This document shows positions 19,217 to 30,500 of a DNA stretch of 64,000 bases, in pieces. The stretch covers positions 2,418,001 through 2,482,000 of the forward strand of contig NC_042508.1 of NCBI RefSeq assembly GCF_003054445.1. Reading direction: 5' to 3'. Numbering within the stretch: position 1 is the stretch's first letter; the number at the start of each line of letters is the position of its first letter. The position numbers were made by a program, and so were the translations under genes. Under the pieces are notes generated by a model. It was not told where the DNA came from. It saw only the letters and a program-made list of their open reading frames with translations, and made no database searches. The stretch is from Pichia kudriavzevii. Taxonomy: Eukaryota; Ascomycota; Pichiomycetes; Pichiales; Pichiaceae.

Positions 19217-20755
19217 TTGAAAACAATGAGTGACATTGAATTGAAGGACAAGAAGAGAAAGCACGATGAGAGTGGAGATTCTTTGAAGAAGAAGTCAAAG
19301 AAAGACAAAAGGGACAAAAAGGAAAAGAAGGAGAAGAAGGAAAAGAAGGAAAAGAAGGAAAAGAAGGAAAAGAAGGAAAAGAAGGAAAAGAAGGAAAAAC
19401 TCAAAGAAACTACAACTGCTGCTGAGTCAGTTCACACTGATCAAGAGGATATTGATAAATTTCTCAAAGATAATGAAATCACTATTGAAAATGGTGAGAA
19501 AACCGGTATCCAGCCGTTAATTACATTCGACTCACTGAAAAACTACAATATCGAGCCAAAAATTCTAAAGTCCTTGTCTAAGTTTGAAAAGCCATCACCA
19601 ATTCAAGCCTCTGCATGGCCATTCCTTTTCAAAGGTCACGATATTGTGGGTGTTGCAGAGACAGGTTCAGGTAAAACTCTAGGTTTTGGTGTCCCTGCTA
19701 TCCAACACATATTGAATACCAAATCCAAAAAGCTCAAGGTCTTGGTTGTTTCTCCAACAAGAGAACTAGCGACTCAAATTTATGATAATTTGAAAGAGCT
19801 AACGGATAGTGTTGGATTACGTTGTGTCTGCGTCTATGGTGGTGTTCCAAAAGATCAGCAAAGAACTGATATTGCAAAAAGTCAATGTGTCATTGCAACT
19901 CCTGGTAGATTAGTTGATTTCATTAACGATGGATCTATTGATTTGAGCTCCGTCGACTATTTGGTTTTGGATGAAGCTGACAGAATGTTGGAAAAGGGTT
20001 TTGAAGAAGATATCAAATTGATTATCAAGAGTGTTTCTAGTAATAACAGACAAACATTGATGTTTACTGCCACCTGGCCAAAGGAAGTCAGAGAGTTGGC
20101 ATCAGGTTTCATGAAGAACCCTATCAAAGTTAACGTTGGTAACAGAGATGAATTGACAGCCAATAAAAGAATCAAGCAAATCGTTGAAGTTATTGATCCT
20201 TATGATAAAGAAAAGAGACTAATCCAACTATTGCACCAATATCAATCCAAAAACAAGGACGACAAGATTTTAATTTTTGCGCTCTATAAGAAGGAGGCAA
20301 GTAGAATCGAAAGAACTTTGAACTATAAGGGATTCCAGGTTGCTGCATTGCATGGTGACCTATCGCAAGTCCAACGTCAACAGGCTCTAGAATCGTTCAA
20401 GAGAGGTGAGTGCAACCTGCTTTTAGCGACTGATGTGGCAGCCAGAGGTTTGGATATTCCAAATGTGAAAGTTGTCATTAATTTAACTTTCCCGCTAACC
20501 ATTGAGGACTATGTTCACAGAATCGGAAGAACCGGAAGAGCAGGTAAAACTGGTATCGCACACACTTTATTCACAGACCACGAGAAACATCTCGCTGGTG
20601 CTCTAGGTAACGTCCTCAGAGGTGCAGACCAGGAAGTTCCTGATGAACTTATGAAGTTTGGCTCCCACACCAAGAAGAAGACTCACAGTGCCTATGGTGC
20701 CTTCTTCAAAAATGTGGACACTACTAAAAAGGCTAAGAAAATCACCTTCGATTAA
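19217..20755 (+). CDS. DBP3: DEAD-box RNA helicase Dbp3 (60S ribosome biogenesis)
   Basis: Dbp3 is a nucleolar ATP-dependent RNA helicase needed for efficient 27S pre-rRNA processing. The 512-residue protein has all DEAD-box motifs: Q motif (SPIQASAWP, about 131-139), motif I AETGSGKT (147-154), Ia [21 protein letters not shown] (252-255), III TAT, IV, V with [12 protein letters not shown], and [15 protein letters not shown]. The N-terminus is a Lys/Glu repeat (about residues 24-60, unit KKEK) like the basic tail of S. cerevisiae Dbp3. The helicase core follows that protein almost residue by residue, including [12 protein letters not shown] and [14 protein letters not shown]. The first Leu of LLLATD is CTG, which supports leucine decoding of CUG in this yeast. 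Confidence 0.96.
   Translation: MKTMSDIELKDKKRKHDESGDSLKKKSKKDKRDKKEKKEKKEKKEKKEKKEKKEKKEKKEKLKETTTAAESVHTDQEDIDKFLKDNEITIENGEKTGIQPLITFDSLKNYNIEPKILKSLSKFEKPSPIQASAWPFLFKGHDIVGVAETGSGKTLGFGVPAIQHILNTKSKKLKVLVVSPTRELATQIYDNLKELTDSVGLRCVCVYGGVPKDQQRTDIAKSQCVIATPGRLVDFINDGSIDLSSVDYLVLDEADRMLEKGFEEDIKLIIKSVSSNNRQTLMFTATWPKEVRELASGFMKNPIKVNVGNRDELTANKRIKQIVEVIDPYDKEKRLIQLLHQYQSKNKDDKILIFALYKKEASRIERTLNYKGFQVAALHGDLSQVQRQQALESFKRGECNLLLATDVAARGLDIPNVKVVINLTFPLTIEDYVHRIGRTGRAGKTGIAHTLFTDHEKHLAGALGNVLRGADQEVPDELMKFGSHTKKKTHSAYGAFFKNVDTTKKAKKITFD
19313..19400 (+). repeat. 12-base tandem repeat encoding KKEK units
   Basis: About seven copies of a 12-base unit (AAGAAGGAAAAG type) lie in the DBP3 N-terminal coding region. 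They give a Lys/Glu tail, probably length-variable between strains and likely a nucleolar-targeting tail. Confidence 0.8.
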
Positions 20756-21047
20756 GGTAGGCACGACAAGATAAGATAAGATAAGAGAGACGTGTATTCC
20801 ACCATATGCCTTTTCTATAGAGTAAACTGTATATTTTAAAAAGACGAGTAAAACGGATATTCTCAAAATTTGGCCTTAACTGCACCCACGTGTGCAGAAA
20901 ATATTCATTGAGTGCGATATTCCTAATTCAGATTAGATACAACAAGCATGTATTCTACATTCATTTATATAGTGCAATTTCAGAGGTGGTTTGTTTTTCT
21001 ATCTTCATATTAAAACTCTTTTTCTTCTACAATCAAAGAATCGAACA
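20756..21047. promoter_or_regulatory. VTC4 promoter with Pho4-type site
   Basis: CACGTG lies at 20887-20892, 156 bases before the VTC4 ATG. On the minus strand it reads ACACGTGGG, so it contains CACGTGGG, the high-affinity Pho4 core. In S. cerevisiae the VTC genes belong to the PHO regulon. The site therefore predicts induction under phosphate starvation (inference). An (A)GATAAGATAAGATAAG tract sits just after the DBP3 stop. Confidence 0.65.
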
Positions 21048-23153
21048 ATGAAGTTTGGTGAGACATTGAAGTCCTCTCTTATCAAAGACTATGCGTACTA
21101 CTACATACGTTACGACGAGCTCAAGCATGTCCTAAAGAAGGGATTGGAATCTAACTATGGCAAGTGGAACAATACCCTTGAGGAGCAGTTTGTCGACACT
21201 ATGGAGCAAGAGTTGGACAAGGTATACAACTTCTTTAAGTTGAAGCACAAGGAAATCCTAAGAAGAGTGAAAGAGGTTGAGACTTTGGTCGAGAAAACAG
21301 TCCAAGCTTCCAAGAACGCTGTTGATATTGAAGAGTTTGAATATTTTGAGCAAGATTTCCAAGACTTGGAGGAAGAATTGTCGGATATCATTGGTGATGT
21401 TCACGACTTGAACACATTTACAAGGCTTAACTATATTGGATTCCAAAAAATCTTGAAAAAACATGACAAACTGACGAAATTCATCTTGAAACCAATCTTT
21501 CAAGCCAGATTAAACGCAAAATCTTTCTTTAAGGATAATCTAGATGGATTGATTGTCAAGCTTTCCAAATTATATGATCTCGTCAGAACTAAGGGTAATC
21601 CTGTCAAAGGTGACTCATCTGCCGGTGGTAAAATGCAAAATTTCGTAAGACAGACCACCAAATATTGGGTCCACCCTGACAATATCACAGAGTTGAAATT
21701 AATCATTTTGAAACACCTACCCGTTTTGGTTTTCAATCCAAACAAGGAGTTTGAAACTGAAGATTCTGCTATTTCTTCAATTTATTTTGACAACAGGGAA
21801 ATGGACCTATACTATGGTAGGTTGCTCAAAACAGAAGGTGCTGAAGCTATCAGAATTAGATGGTACGGAGGTATGTCAACCGATACCTGTTTTATTGAAA
21901 GAAAAACGCATAGGGAAGATTGGACTGGTGAAAAATCCGTGAAGGCCAGGTTTCCAATAAAGGAATCCAAGGTCAATGATTTCTTACATGGACAATTTAC
22001 TGCGAAGCAGTTGTTCGAAAAGGCTAGAAAAGAAGGTAAGAAGTCTACACAAGAAATCGACTCTTTGGAGAGGTTGGCGCAAGAAGTTCAATACAGAGTA
22101 TTGAAGGACAAAATGAGGCCTGTCGTGAGAACCTTCTACAATAGGACAGCATTCCAATTGCCAGGTGATGCTAGAGTTAGAATTTCTCTTGACACTGAGT
22201 TATCCATGATTAGAGAGGACAATTTTGATGGTATTGACAGAACTCATGGCAACTGGAGAAGGATGGATATTGGGGTTGACTATCCATTCTCTCAGTTACC
22301 CGAATCCGATATTGAACGTTTCCCATATGCAGTCTTGGAGGTTAAATTGCAAACACAAATGGGCCAGGAGCCTCCACAGTGGGTGAGAGAAATGGTTTCA
22401 TCCCATTTGGTTGAAGCTGTGCCTAAGTTCTCCAAATTCATTCATGGTACCTCAACTTTACTACCTGAAATGGTTACTTTAGTTCCATTTTGGCAACCCC
22501 AAATGGATATCGATATTAGAAAACCTAAGCAGGATGCTTCGTACGGTATTATCAGCAAGCACCGTTTAAACGGAATCGGACACGGCGAGATGGATGAGGA
22601 GGAATTAGCCGGTGCAGCGGGTTATGGATCCGTGGTAATCAATGAATCCGAAAACAGAACAGAAAGCTCCTTTGCATCAATCAGCAGCACTAAAAATGGT
22701 GGTTTGCTAGGACCTTTGATTGACTGGTATAAGAAGGCGACTTTACCTGATCATTCTTTCAATAAAGTTCCAGAAGGAACTCGTTTTGAGTCAACATTCG
22801 AAGCACCACCTGGTAAAAAGATTGCAGTTCCTGTTCGTGTTGAACCAAAAGTTTACTTTGCAACTGAACGTACCTTCCTATCGTGGCTATCCATTTCGCT
22901 CATTTTTGGGGCTACTGCAACTACATTGATGAACTATGGTGATCTGGTATCGTTAATAACGGCTGGTTGTTTTTATCTCACCGCAATGCTAACTATAATA
23001 TATTCTTCCGGTGTTTACGTCTTTAGAGTATTTAGCATCCGGAATAAGCGTGCTGTGCGGTATGACGATCAGCTTGGTCCAAGGTTAGTCTGTGTTGCTC
23101 TAGCACTTTCTGTTGGTACATCCTTCTTATTCAGATTTTTAAATTGGTCTTGA
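21048..23153 (+). CDS. VTC4: polyphosphate polymerase Vtc4, catalytic subunit of the VTC complex
   Basis: Vtc4 makes polyphosphate from ATP at the vacuolar membrane and moves it into the lumen. From the ATG at 21048 the product is 701 residues (the frame is open further upstream but has only a TTG there, and MKFGE is the family start). Parts: SPX domain (1-about 145, ending in [23 protein letters not shown] with the inositol-pyrophosphate-binding Lys cluster); catalytic tunnel domain (about 185-480) with [54 protein letters not shown] and [10 protein letters not shown]; an acidic linker; and three C-terminal membrane helices. Identity to S. cerevisiae Vtc4 (721) is high through the catalytic domain, and the polymerase residues look intact, which separates it from Vtc2/3. 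Confidence 0.97.
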   Translation: MKFGETLKSSLIKDYAYYYIRYDELKHVLKKGLESNYGKWNNTLEEQFVDTMEQELDKVYNFFKLKHKEILRRVKEVETLVEKTVQASKNAVDIEEFEYFEQDFQDLEEELSDIIGDVHDLNTFTRLNYIGFQKILKKHDKLTKFILKPIFQARLNAKSFFKDNLDGLIVKLSKLYDLVRTKGNPVKGDSSAGGKMQNFVRQTTKYWVHPDNITELKLIILKHLPVLVFNPNKEFETEDSAISSIYFDNREMDLYYGRLLKTEGAEAIRIRWYGGMSTDTCFIERKTHREDWTGEKSVKARFPIKESKVNDFLHGQFTAKQLFEKARKEGKKSTQEIDSLERLAQEVQYRVLKDKMRPVVRTFYNRTAFQLPGDARVRISLDTELSMIREDNFDGIDRTHGNWRRMDIGVDYPFSQLPESDIERFPYAVLEVKLQTQMGQEPPQWVREMVSSHLVEAVPKFSKFIHGTSTLLPEMVTLVPFWQPQMDIDIRKPKQDASYGIISKHRLNGIGHGEMDEEELAGAAGYGSVVINESENRTESSFASISSTKNGGLLGPLIDWYKKATLPDHSFNKVPEGTRFESTFEAPPGKKIAVPVRVEPKVYFATERTFLSWLSISLIFGATATTLMNYGDLVSLITAGCFYLTAMLTIIYSSGVYVFRVFSIRNKRAVRYDDQLGPRLVCVALALSVGTSFLFRFLNWS

Positions 23154-23373
23154 AGAAAAATCTAGTTTATACTATATCTTAATAAAACTATACTTGTAGC
23201 GCTATCAACCACTTTGACCGAAGATCAGCATGTGGCTCCTCCAAAGACGTTTTTTTTTCTGCAGGCCTCGAGAAAATATCTTAGAGATTCATACCATGTC
23301 TAATCAAGGGGGGAACTAGTATCTAACATATTTCAACAGACAAGGGGCCGCAATAATCTTTATATTTGCCTTA

Positions 23374-24792
23374 ATGAGTATGGGGCTGGCCAAGGCAAGT
23401 GAATGTGCTACTATAGAAAATGCAATAGAAACTGAATGTGCCATCGATCCTGTGACGAAAGAATCTATTCCTAACAATGTCATCTCGCAGACAAATCTAA
23501 CGGAACTTGAACGATATCTTACCGGGATTCTCAATGGATTGCAAAAACAACAGGAAATACAGAATAATGAAGTTTTGCAAGTCATTCTGCAACAGCATCA
23601 AAATATTGATGGGACCTTTAGCCCTACTGCACCCTCAATTTCTTTGAATGCAGTCTCTGCACATTCGAGTGCCTGGACGTTCACACAAGGTTTGATACTA
23701 GGTCAATTATCCGTTATAATGCTCGTTATAACATTCATCAAATTTTTTGTGTTTACAGAAGCTGCTCCGACGCAACCAAGTTCAATTTCATATAAGAAGA
23801 ACAAAGTTCCTATAATTAAAAATGGTAAACCAGGAGATATTGACATACCTAGAGCACAAAATACCAATACAAGTCGCATATCAACGGATAATCCTAATGA
23901 CATACCAATATCGCCAAATTTGGAGCATTTTAATCATCAGAATGAGGCTACTAATGTCCTTGGGTATGATATGAGATCTGACTATGATGAAACCTTGACA
24001 TCAATCCTTGAGAAAACTTACTACGATGTGAAAACGCACAAACCGGAATCACTTGACTGGTTTAATGTTCTTATCGCACAGATAATATCACAGGCGAGAC
24101 TGGAAGCTTTGAATGATGGCAATATTTATGAATCTTTGAATAGAGCATTAAACTCACCGGTTGTTTTACAGTACTTTGATGCAATAAAGATAACGGAGAT
24201 TAACATTGGTGATGATTATCCAATATTCAGTAATTGTCGTGTGAAAAACAATGAAGGGAGATTAGAAGCTAAAATTGACGTTGATGTTTCCGACACTATT
24301 ACGCTAGGTGTTGAAACAAACTTGCTTATTAATAAACCCAAAATGCTGAGTGCTAGCTTACCTATCAAGCTCTCGATTTCCGTTGTAAGATTCAGTGCGT
24401 GTTTGACTGTTTCATTGATTGCAACTGATGATAAAGATCAAGCGGACAATGAAAATGGGAATCTCAACAATTGTGATATGGGCAGAACAAAATCCAAAAC
24501 ACAATCAAGCGAATGTACTAATGGGGAAAATGGTGGGCAAGAGAAGAGAAACGGACAGGCCATTGCTTTGATGTTTTCGTTTAGCCCTGATTTTCGTTTG
24601 GAGTTTGAAATTAAATCTTTGATTGGATCAAAGGCCAAATTGGAGAACATTCCACGGATCAGCTCAATACTTGAAAACGTTATTCGGAAATGGTTTATTG
24701 AAAGATGCATTGAGCCACGGTTCCAATTAATCAAGTTACCTTCGATGTGGCCCAGAAAGAAAAATACAAGAGAAAACGTTCAATCTGATTAG
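23374..24792 (+). CDS. MMM1: ERMES subunit Mmm1 (maintenance of mitochondrial morphology)
   Basis: Mmm1 is the ER-anchored SMP-domain subunit of ERMES, which tethers ER to mitochondria and transfers phospholipids with Mdm10/12/34. The 472 residues comprise a luminal N-terminus (about 1-105, possible N-glycosylation at NLT), one membrane helix with the highly typical lead-in WTFTQGLILGQLSVIMLVITFIKFF (about 107-131), a linker, and the cytosolic SMP lipid-binding domain (about 205-460, from ESLDWFNVLIAQIISQARLEA to KWFIERCIEPRFQLIKLP). A polar insert about 355-390 is longer than in S. cerevisiae Mmm1 (426). The ATG at 23374 is chosen as first in frame; a second ATG two codons on is equally possible. 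It converges with ELP5, about 85 bases between stops. Confidence 0.95.
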   Translation: MSMGLAKASECATIENAIETECAIDPVTKESIPNNVISQTNLTELERYLTGILNGLQKQQEIQNNEVLQVILQQHQNIDGTFSPTAPSISLNAVSAHSSAWTFTQGLILGQLSVIMLVITFIKFFVFTEAAPTQPSSISYKKNKVPIIKNGKPGDIDIPRAQNTNTSRISTDNPNDIPISPNLEHFNHQNEATNVLGYDMRSDYDETLTSILEKTYYDVKTHKPESLDWFNVLIAQIISQARLEALNDGNIYESLNRALNSPVVLQYFDAIKITEINIGDDYPIFSNCRVKNNEGRLEAKIDVDVSDTITLGVETNLLINKPKMLSASLPIKLSISVVRFSACLTVSLIATDDKDQADNENGNLNNCDMGRTKSKTQSSECTNGENGGQEKRNGQAIALMFSFSPDFRLEFEIKSLIGSKAKLENIPRISSILENVIRKWFIERCIEPRFQLIKLPSMWPRKKNTRENVQSD

Positions 24793-24876
24793 CTCTAGAC
24801 TATAGATGCTAAAAAAGTAGTAATATTGTAAACTACATGTCAAGATATAATTACATACATGTATATATATATCCTC

Positions 24877-25788
24877 CTAAAATGGATCTTCGAATGCATC
24901 TTCTTCATCGTAATCATCATCTTTTTCGAACTCGTAAACAATAGAACCACCAACGCTACCAAGGCTTTTTTGCGCCTCCAGGAAAGGTAAGTCAACTTTT
25001 TCCCTTTGTTCCTTTTGTTTCTTTGTGTTACCAAGATTGAAAGTAGTTAGGTTTTCCAATAAAGATTCATCTTCCCCGGTATTGGTATTCACAGATACGT
25101 TGACAACTTCGTACTCGTGTAATGCAGAATTAACTATAAACTGATATTCTAATGAACGTCCAGATTTTCGACGGTATGTCAAAGCTGTGTAAAACTTGGG
25201 TTGTTGAGTTTCTTTAACACCAACAGGAAAACTTGGTCCCTCGTTTATAGCTTTATAGTAGATACAATCAGGATCATCAAATTTGAGCGGTCTGATATCA
25301 AATACGCATGATGAAAGAAAATGTAAATATGAGTATGCAGAAGGTCCCTTGCTAGACGAACTGTGTAACTCACTGGATGGAATATCTTGATGGTATACAC
25401 CATAGACAACAGTGTTTGGCTTCATTATCAACTTCAGAAAGCTAACCACTTTCTCTTTTGCAATATAGTTAAAAGAATCAATAACTATTAAGCGACGTCT
25501 ACTATCATCGTGATCTAAAACAGAGAGTGATTTTTCGTAATCTTTGCCTAAAAGGTCTATAAAGATGCCCCTTGTCTCGTCTATATAGTCCGGTACAATG
25601 GCTGTCTCAAATGACAAGTAAACGACTTTTAAATCAGGGTTGGACGTTCTAGCCTTGAGGACCAACTCATTGGTTAGTAATGTTGCACTCTGAACAAAGG
25701 TATCACTAGCTAATAGAAAAGGGCATGATTCTCGAAGTGATAGAATTCTATTCAAAAGAACCGAAGGCGATGCAACAGATGCAGACAT
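24877..25788 (-). CDS. ELP5: Elongator subunit Elp5 (Iki1)
   Basis: Elp5 with Elp4 and Elp6 forms the RecA-like hexameric subcomplex of Elongator, required for the mcm5/ncm5 wobble-uridine modification of tRNA. The 303 residues show the Elp5 pattern: N-terminal SVLLNRILSLRESCPFLLASD, a RecA-like core with a strand ending RRLIVIDSFNYI and no Walker A motif, and the conserved C-terminus, where GGSIVYEFEKDDDYDEEDAFEDPF-type sequence closely resembles S. cerevisiae Iki1 (309). The near-identical acidic tail makes the assignment secure. Its 5' end faces the orphan gene at 26191 across about 400 bases. Confidence 0.92.
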   Translation of the reverse strand: MSASVASPSVLLNRILSLRESCPFLLASDTFVQSATLLTNELVLKARTSNPDLKVVYLSFETAIVPDYIDETRGIFIDLLGKDYEKSLSVLDHDDSRRRLIVIDSFNYIAKEKVVSFLKLIMKPNTVVYGVYHQDIPSSELHSSSSKGPSAYSYLHFLSSCVFDIRPLKFDDPDCIYYKAINEGPSFPVGVKETQQPKFYTALTYRRKSGRSLEYQFIVNSALHEYEVVNVSVNTNTGEDESLLENLTTFNLGNTKKQKEQREKVDLPFLEAQKSLGSVGGSIVYEFEKDDDYDEEDAFEDPF

Positions 25789-26190
25789 TCTGGCTTGTTC
25801 TATTTATTAAATCTTATAAATCTGTCATTGGAAATTCAAGTGGTATTTGTCAAAGAATACAAAGATCTATGATAATTTTAACCGAGTAAAAAATAAAAAA
25901 ATTCATGAGGAACTAGAAGAGAAAAAAAGATCCAGTTATAAATCCAACAGAATGGGAGCACATTTCACCATGTTTAGCATTTTGTGGTTTAAAGCTGAGT
26001 ATGCACATCTACTTTTGAGGTGGAGGAGGAACATTTTCTCTTACTTCTATTTGATGAGTGTACCAGAAACGGATAATTGCTCGATGATTTACTATTTTAT
26101 ATTGGGTTAAATCATAGCTATCTAGGTTATACAAAGCGACGAGTTCTAGTACGTATATACATAGCTCTATATGTGTATACTGCACTCTTT
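25789..26190. other. spacer between ELP5 and the orphan gene
   Basis: About 400 bases holding the ELP5 promoter (minus strand) and the 3' end of the 26191 gene. A short open frame at 25847-26110 lacks support. Nothing else is recognised. Confidence 0.35.
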
Positions 26191-26838
26191 TCAGTTTGAA
26201 TATCCAGAGAAACCGTAAGGGTGCATTCCACGATAAGTTTGGTGGTTTGGTTGGAATCTCTGCATGCCGATTAATATTGCATTCATGCCGTTTTCGATTT
26301 CCGGATACACACAGTAGAGATGCTCTTTATCGGCCCTACCGTCATATCTTCTCACCAGCTCGTTTTCCTTGTAATATTCCCTATTGGTCAGGGTTGTAAT
26401 CAGCTTTGATTGAACTTCAATAACAGCCGAATCGGTGCTCATGTTCACATCATTGTCTGTCAAAGTTTCAGGGATTTCTGCAAGCTCAAGGTACGGCTTA
26501 TAACACTCGTTAGACCATAAATCACAAGGAATATTGAGAGGGGCAACAGGAACTTGCAGGATCCATTCATCGACCTTTTGTTTGTGGGGCATGTTTTGCT
26601 CCTTTCTTGGATTGAACGTTTCCGGAAATTTACTTGAGGTGTTTACGGTTTGTGTTGGAGTATGAGTGGCTTTTGCCTCCTTGTGTAACAATCCGTATGC
26701 ATCAGGAAGCTTTAGGGTATACTTTGGGGCGATTTTATTCGGGGTGTTTTGAACTTGCGTGTTTTCAATCAAGACATAGGTTTTCGAAAGAACCTTATCA
26801 TCCTTTTTGAGGTCGCTACTACGGGGAGGAGAAGACAT
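26191..26838 (-). CDS. hypothetical protein, 215 aa
   Basis: I do not recognise this protein. It has a real ATG start and 215 codons with no competing frame. The first ~90 residues are Ser/Thr/Lys/Pro-rich and probably disordered. Residues about 90-205 look folded and soluble, with several aromatic and acidic positions (DEWILQVPVAPLNIPCDLWSN, YKENELVRRYDGR, HLYCVYPEIENGMNAILIGM). There is no signal peptide, membrane segment or zinc motif. It is divergently transcribed from RAD2 across a 740-base promoter. It may be a fast-evolving nuclear or regulatory protein, but no function can be claimed. Confidence 0.6.
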   Translation of the reverse strand: MSSPPRSSDLKKDDKVLSKTYVLIENTQVQNTPNKIAPKYTLKLPDAYGLLHKEAKATHTPTQTVNTSSKFPETFNPRKEQNMPHKQKVDEWILQVPVAPLNIPCDLWSNECYKPYLELAEIPETLTDNDVNMSTDSAVIEVQSKLITTLTNREYYKENELVRRYDGRADKEHLYCVYPEIENGMNAILIGMQRFQPNHQTYRGMHPYGFSGYSN

Positions 26839-27579
26839 TACTAACAGGGCCAGAGAATGTATCCTGAAGGCTATTATTGCTATTTAACTGAAAAAAGAGG
26901 AACAAGGTGTTTATGTTGATAGAGAAAAGGTGCTTTTTTTTTTTTTCCTTGCACTAGACAAACAACTACATCAAAGTTTCTATTTCGAGCAAGTATCTCT
27001 TGCTATCTGGTAAATGTTGGAATCGGCTAACTTTGTATGTGCCCCTTCATCAGTATACTACCTGATTAGTCCCTAATTCGGTACTGGTGATGTATGAATG
27101 GTTATCCCAACAAAGAGAGTTCTTTGGAAGAAACCAACTGTTGTTGTTTTTGTATTCGGACGTCCCTCTACAAATATATGCGTGATATCTCCGTTATAAA
27201 ATTTCTAGGTCTCTCCAAGAGTCGTTAGTTTTATCCACTAACTACTTCCACATCACCGCTACTACTTAGTAACAGCTTAAAGCAGTGTAGTTCATCAAGG
27301 TACCAATTAAAAGAGAAAGCACGTGCCCTTGTCCTTACTACATACAATGATGTTGCAGTCACGTGCACCTGTGTAAAGAGAAGCTTTTTTTCTTTTACAT
27401 GAATGTGTATTTTCGAATATTTTGCTTTTCGAAAAAAAAAATACAGGTTTTGACTCTGAGGGCTCGGCGTCTTTTTTTTTTCCTTCTTTCTTGATTGGCA
27501 AAGAAGGATAGATTAGGTAGTAGGTAAATAACACCTTGAGAGGAACAACACGTACCTTCTGCAGTTGATTCATTAACAC
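26839..27579. promoter_or_regulatory. divergent promoter, orphan gene / RAD2, with two E-boxes
   Basis: This 741-base divergent region carries CACGTG at 27320-27325 and again at 27360-27365, 40 bases apart and about 215-260 bases before RAD2. Several T and A homopolymers (near 26935 and 27430-27480) flank them. No gene is seen. Confidence 0.5.
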
Positions 27580-30500
27580 ATGGGTGTTCATGGGCTATGG
27601 GAAATTGTTGGTCCCACAGCAAGACCTGTCCGTGTGGAATCTTTGAGAAACAAAAGGCTAGCAGTTGATGCATCCATTTGGATTTATCAGTTTATGAAGG
27701 CGGTTAGGGATGCTGAGGGCAACCAAATGAAGAACTCACACATAGTTGGGTTTTTCAGGAGGATTTGCAAGCTGATATATTTAGGCATCAAGCCGGTGTT
27801 TGTATTTGATGGTGGTGTGCCTGCTTTAAAGAGAGATACCATTCGTAAAAGAAAGGAAAAACGTGAGGGCAATAAGGAGACTATTCAGCAGACAGCACAA
27901 AAATTGCTTGCCAAACAACTACAAAACTATGCAGATGGCAAACAGGAGAGACCAAAAGTAGGAGGTGTAGCAAAGGTCTCACAGAATTTCAATGCAACGC
28001 GTCAAGAGTTGAAACCAGATGGTTTGTATTACGATCTATATTATGACGATGTAGTGGATGAGGGTGATGGAGAAGAGCAACTAGAAAAAACAGTCAGTAA
28101 ACCAACCAAGGAAAGAGAAAGAGAGAATACACGATTTAAACAACAAGATGAATATCATCTACCCAAGAGGACGATAACTGTTGATGAAGACGATAACAGA
28201 TTGATGACGGAGAACGAGTACACACGTTTAACTAGAGAGATTGACTGTGGATTGAGCGATATCGATTTGGACAATATTAACCCCCAATCCAAAGAATTTT
28301 CAAATTTACCCTTGTCGACACAGTATATTGTTCTATCTCATTTGCGTCTAAGGTCCCGTTTGAGAATGGGTTATACTAAGGAGCAGTTGCAAACTTTATT
28401 TCCCGATCCAATGGAATTTAGTAAGTTTCAGATCCAGATGGTGCAGAAGAGAAACTATTTTACCCAAAAGATAATGAACGTTACTGGAATGGATGGTGAT
28501 GATAGTGGTGATGTTGTATCTCGTAGTATTGCAAGTGACAGAAACCGTGCATATAATCTACAAAAAGTTGGGAATGGTTACGCCTTAACAATATCAAATG
28601 ACAATAAAGAAGGTAAAAGTTATGAAAAACCTGTTTTTTTAGATGCTGATGTGAAACCTAAAATTGAACATATAGATTTGGAAGATGAGAAATCGGATGC
28701 ATCCCTAAGTGAAATTGATTGGAACGATGAGACTGTTCAAGAAAGTGGGGATCAAAGTAGTAGCAACGGAAAGACAAAGGTTGGAATCCCAAACGCGTTA
28801 TTTGTGCAAGATAGTGATGATGAGGAGACGAACTACAAAGTTGAAGAGCTGAGTGACCCCCAAAGTGATGATGAATCGTTTGAAATGGAAGATGTCACTG
28901 ATGCACCGCTTTCAGTTGTGAATAATACTAAGGAAGATTTCAAAAAAGATTATGAAGAGGATGGGGAAGAAGAAGAAGAAGAAGACGATGACGATGATAT
29001 AATGAAAGAGATCAAAAGTTTGTATGACTACTCAAACAGAAATAACAAAAATAAATCCAAAGCAGGTATGGTGCACAGCGTCTCTCCTGACGAGGATATT
29101 GATAATTACGAAGAAATACAAACAAAACATATTGAAGAAGACGAATTGAAGCAAGCCATTGAAAAATCTAAGGAGGAATACATGAACATGTTAACTGATG
29201 AAAAAGAAGGAAAATTATCGAAAAGTTCTATTGAAACTGACGCTCCCTTCATTTTGAGTAGTTCCACCTTGGCTAAAACGTTCAAGCTACCCAACTTCTC
29301 AATGAAGAACAACCTATTATTTGGTGGGAAGTCCAGAAAAGCGGAAGTCGCTGATGTAAAGACGCAAAATGAGACATCAAAAAATAGTGTCAAAGATAAT
29401 TCAAAGCCATTACCGTTACCGTTACCCAAATGGTTTTCAAGTAATTCACATGGAAATACGTCGGCCACTATGGGAAATAAGGACGAAATAAAGAGAACAT
29501 CCAACAACAGATTAACGGAAGATGAAAAGGCCGGTATTGTTTCTTATGGGGAAATTGGGAGTTATTTCTCAAGTGACGACGACGAAAATGTTGAATATAT
29601 TGATACAAAGACTTTAAATGAAGTAAATGAAGTACCCGGCAGCGTGTTGGAAAACTCATTCACAGCTGTACCTGAAAAACCTGTTACAGCTGCCAGTATA
29701 AACGAGAAGTCGTCTGATGATTCGATTCTATTGAACGAAGACAACCAAGAAAACCGTAGCGGCCAAAATAAGAAAGGAGATATAAAGCCACCAGCTATCA
29801 ACCAGAACAAAAAAGCAGATGCTGCCATAAGTAAACGAGCACCAGATATTCGAGAAACCGTCCCTGGAAATAATGTTCAGGATATAAGGGACATTCTCGG
29901 TGGGAATAATCGAATACCAGAAATCGATGAGGATTTTGAGTTTTCTGACGATGAAGAAACAGAACTTTTATTGGGTATGCAGGAAGAGAATCGATCTTAT
30001 AAGAAATTTGCCCATGATATTAAGAGCGATTACTCTCGGGAACATAACGAAACTACTTGGACATATAATGATGAAGCAATATTACAAGAGCAATTGAGGA
30101 GACAAAAGAGGGATTCAGACGAAGTCTCTACACAAATGATCTATGATGTGCAAGATTTATTATCACGTTTTGGTATTCCATTTATAACGGCACCAATGGA
30201 AGCTGAAGCGCAATGCGCAGAACTTAAATTGATTGGACTAGTTGATGGCATTATAACTGATGATTCTGATTGCTTTCTATTCGGTGGTGATAAAGTTTAC
30301 AAGAATTTGTTCAATGATAAGCATTTTGTTGAATGTTATCAAATTTCAGACTTGAAAGAAGAATTGGGCTTAACACGAGACTCACTGATTGACATTGCTA
30401 TACTGCTGGGAAGTGATTACACAGAGGGCATTAAAGGTATTGGTAAAGTTATGGCAATGGAAATCTTGGGTGAATTCAAAACACTAGAACATTTCCGTGA

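Noticed and set aside
20991-21047. Upstream extension of VTC4
   Set aside because: The extension opens with TTG; the ATG at 21048 gives the conserved MKFGE start of the family.
25668-25682. TACTAAC branchpoint-like sequence on the minus strand
   Set aside because: It lies within the ELP5 coding sequence (codons for LLTNE) and no donor or acceptor fits; ELP5 is intact without an intron.
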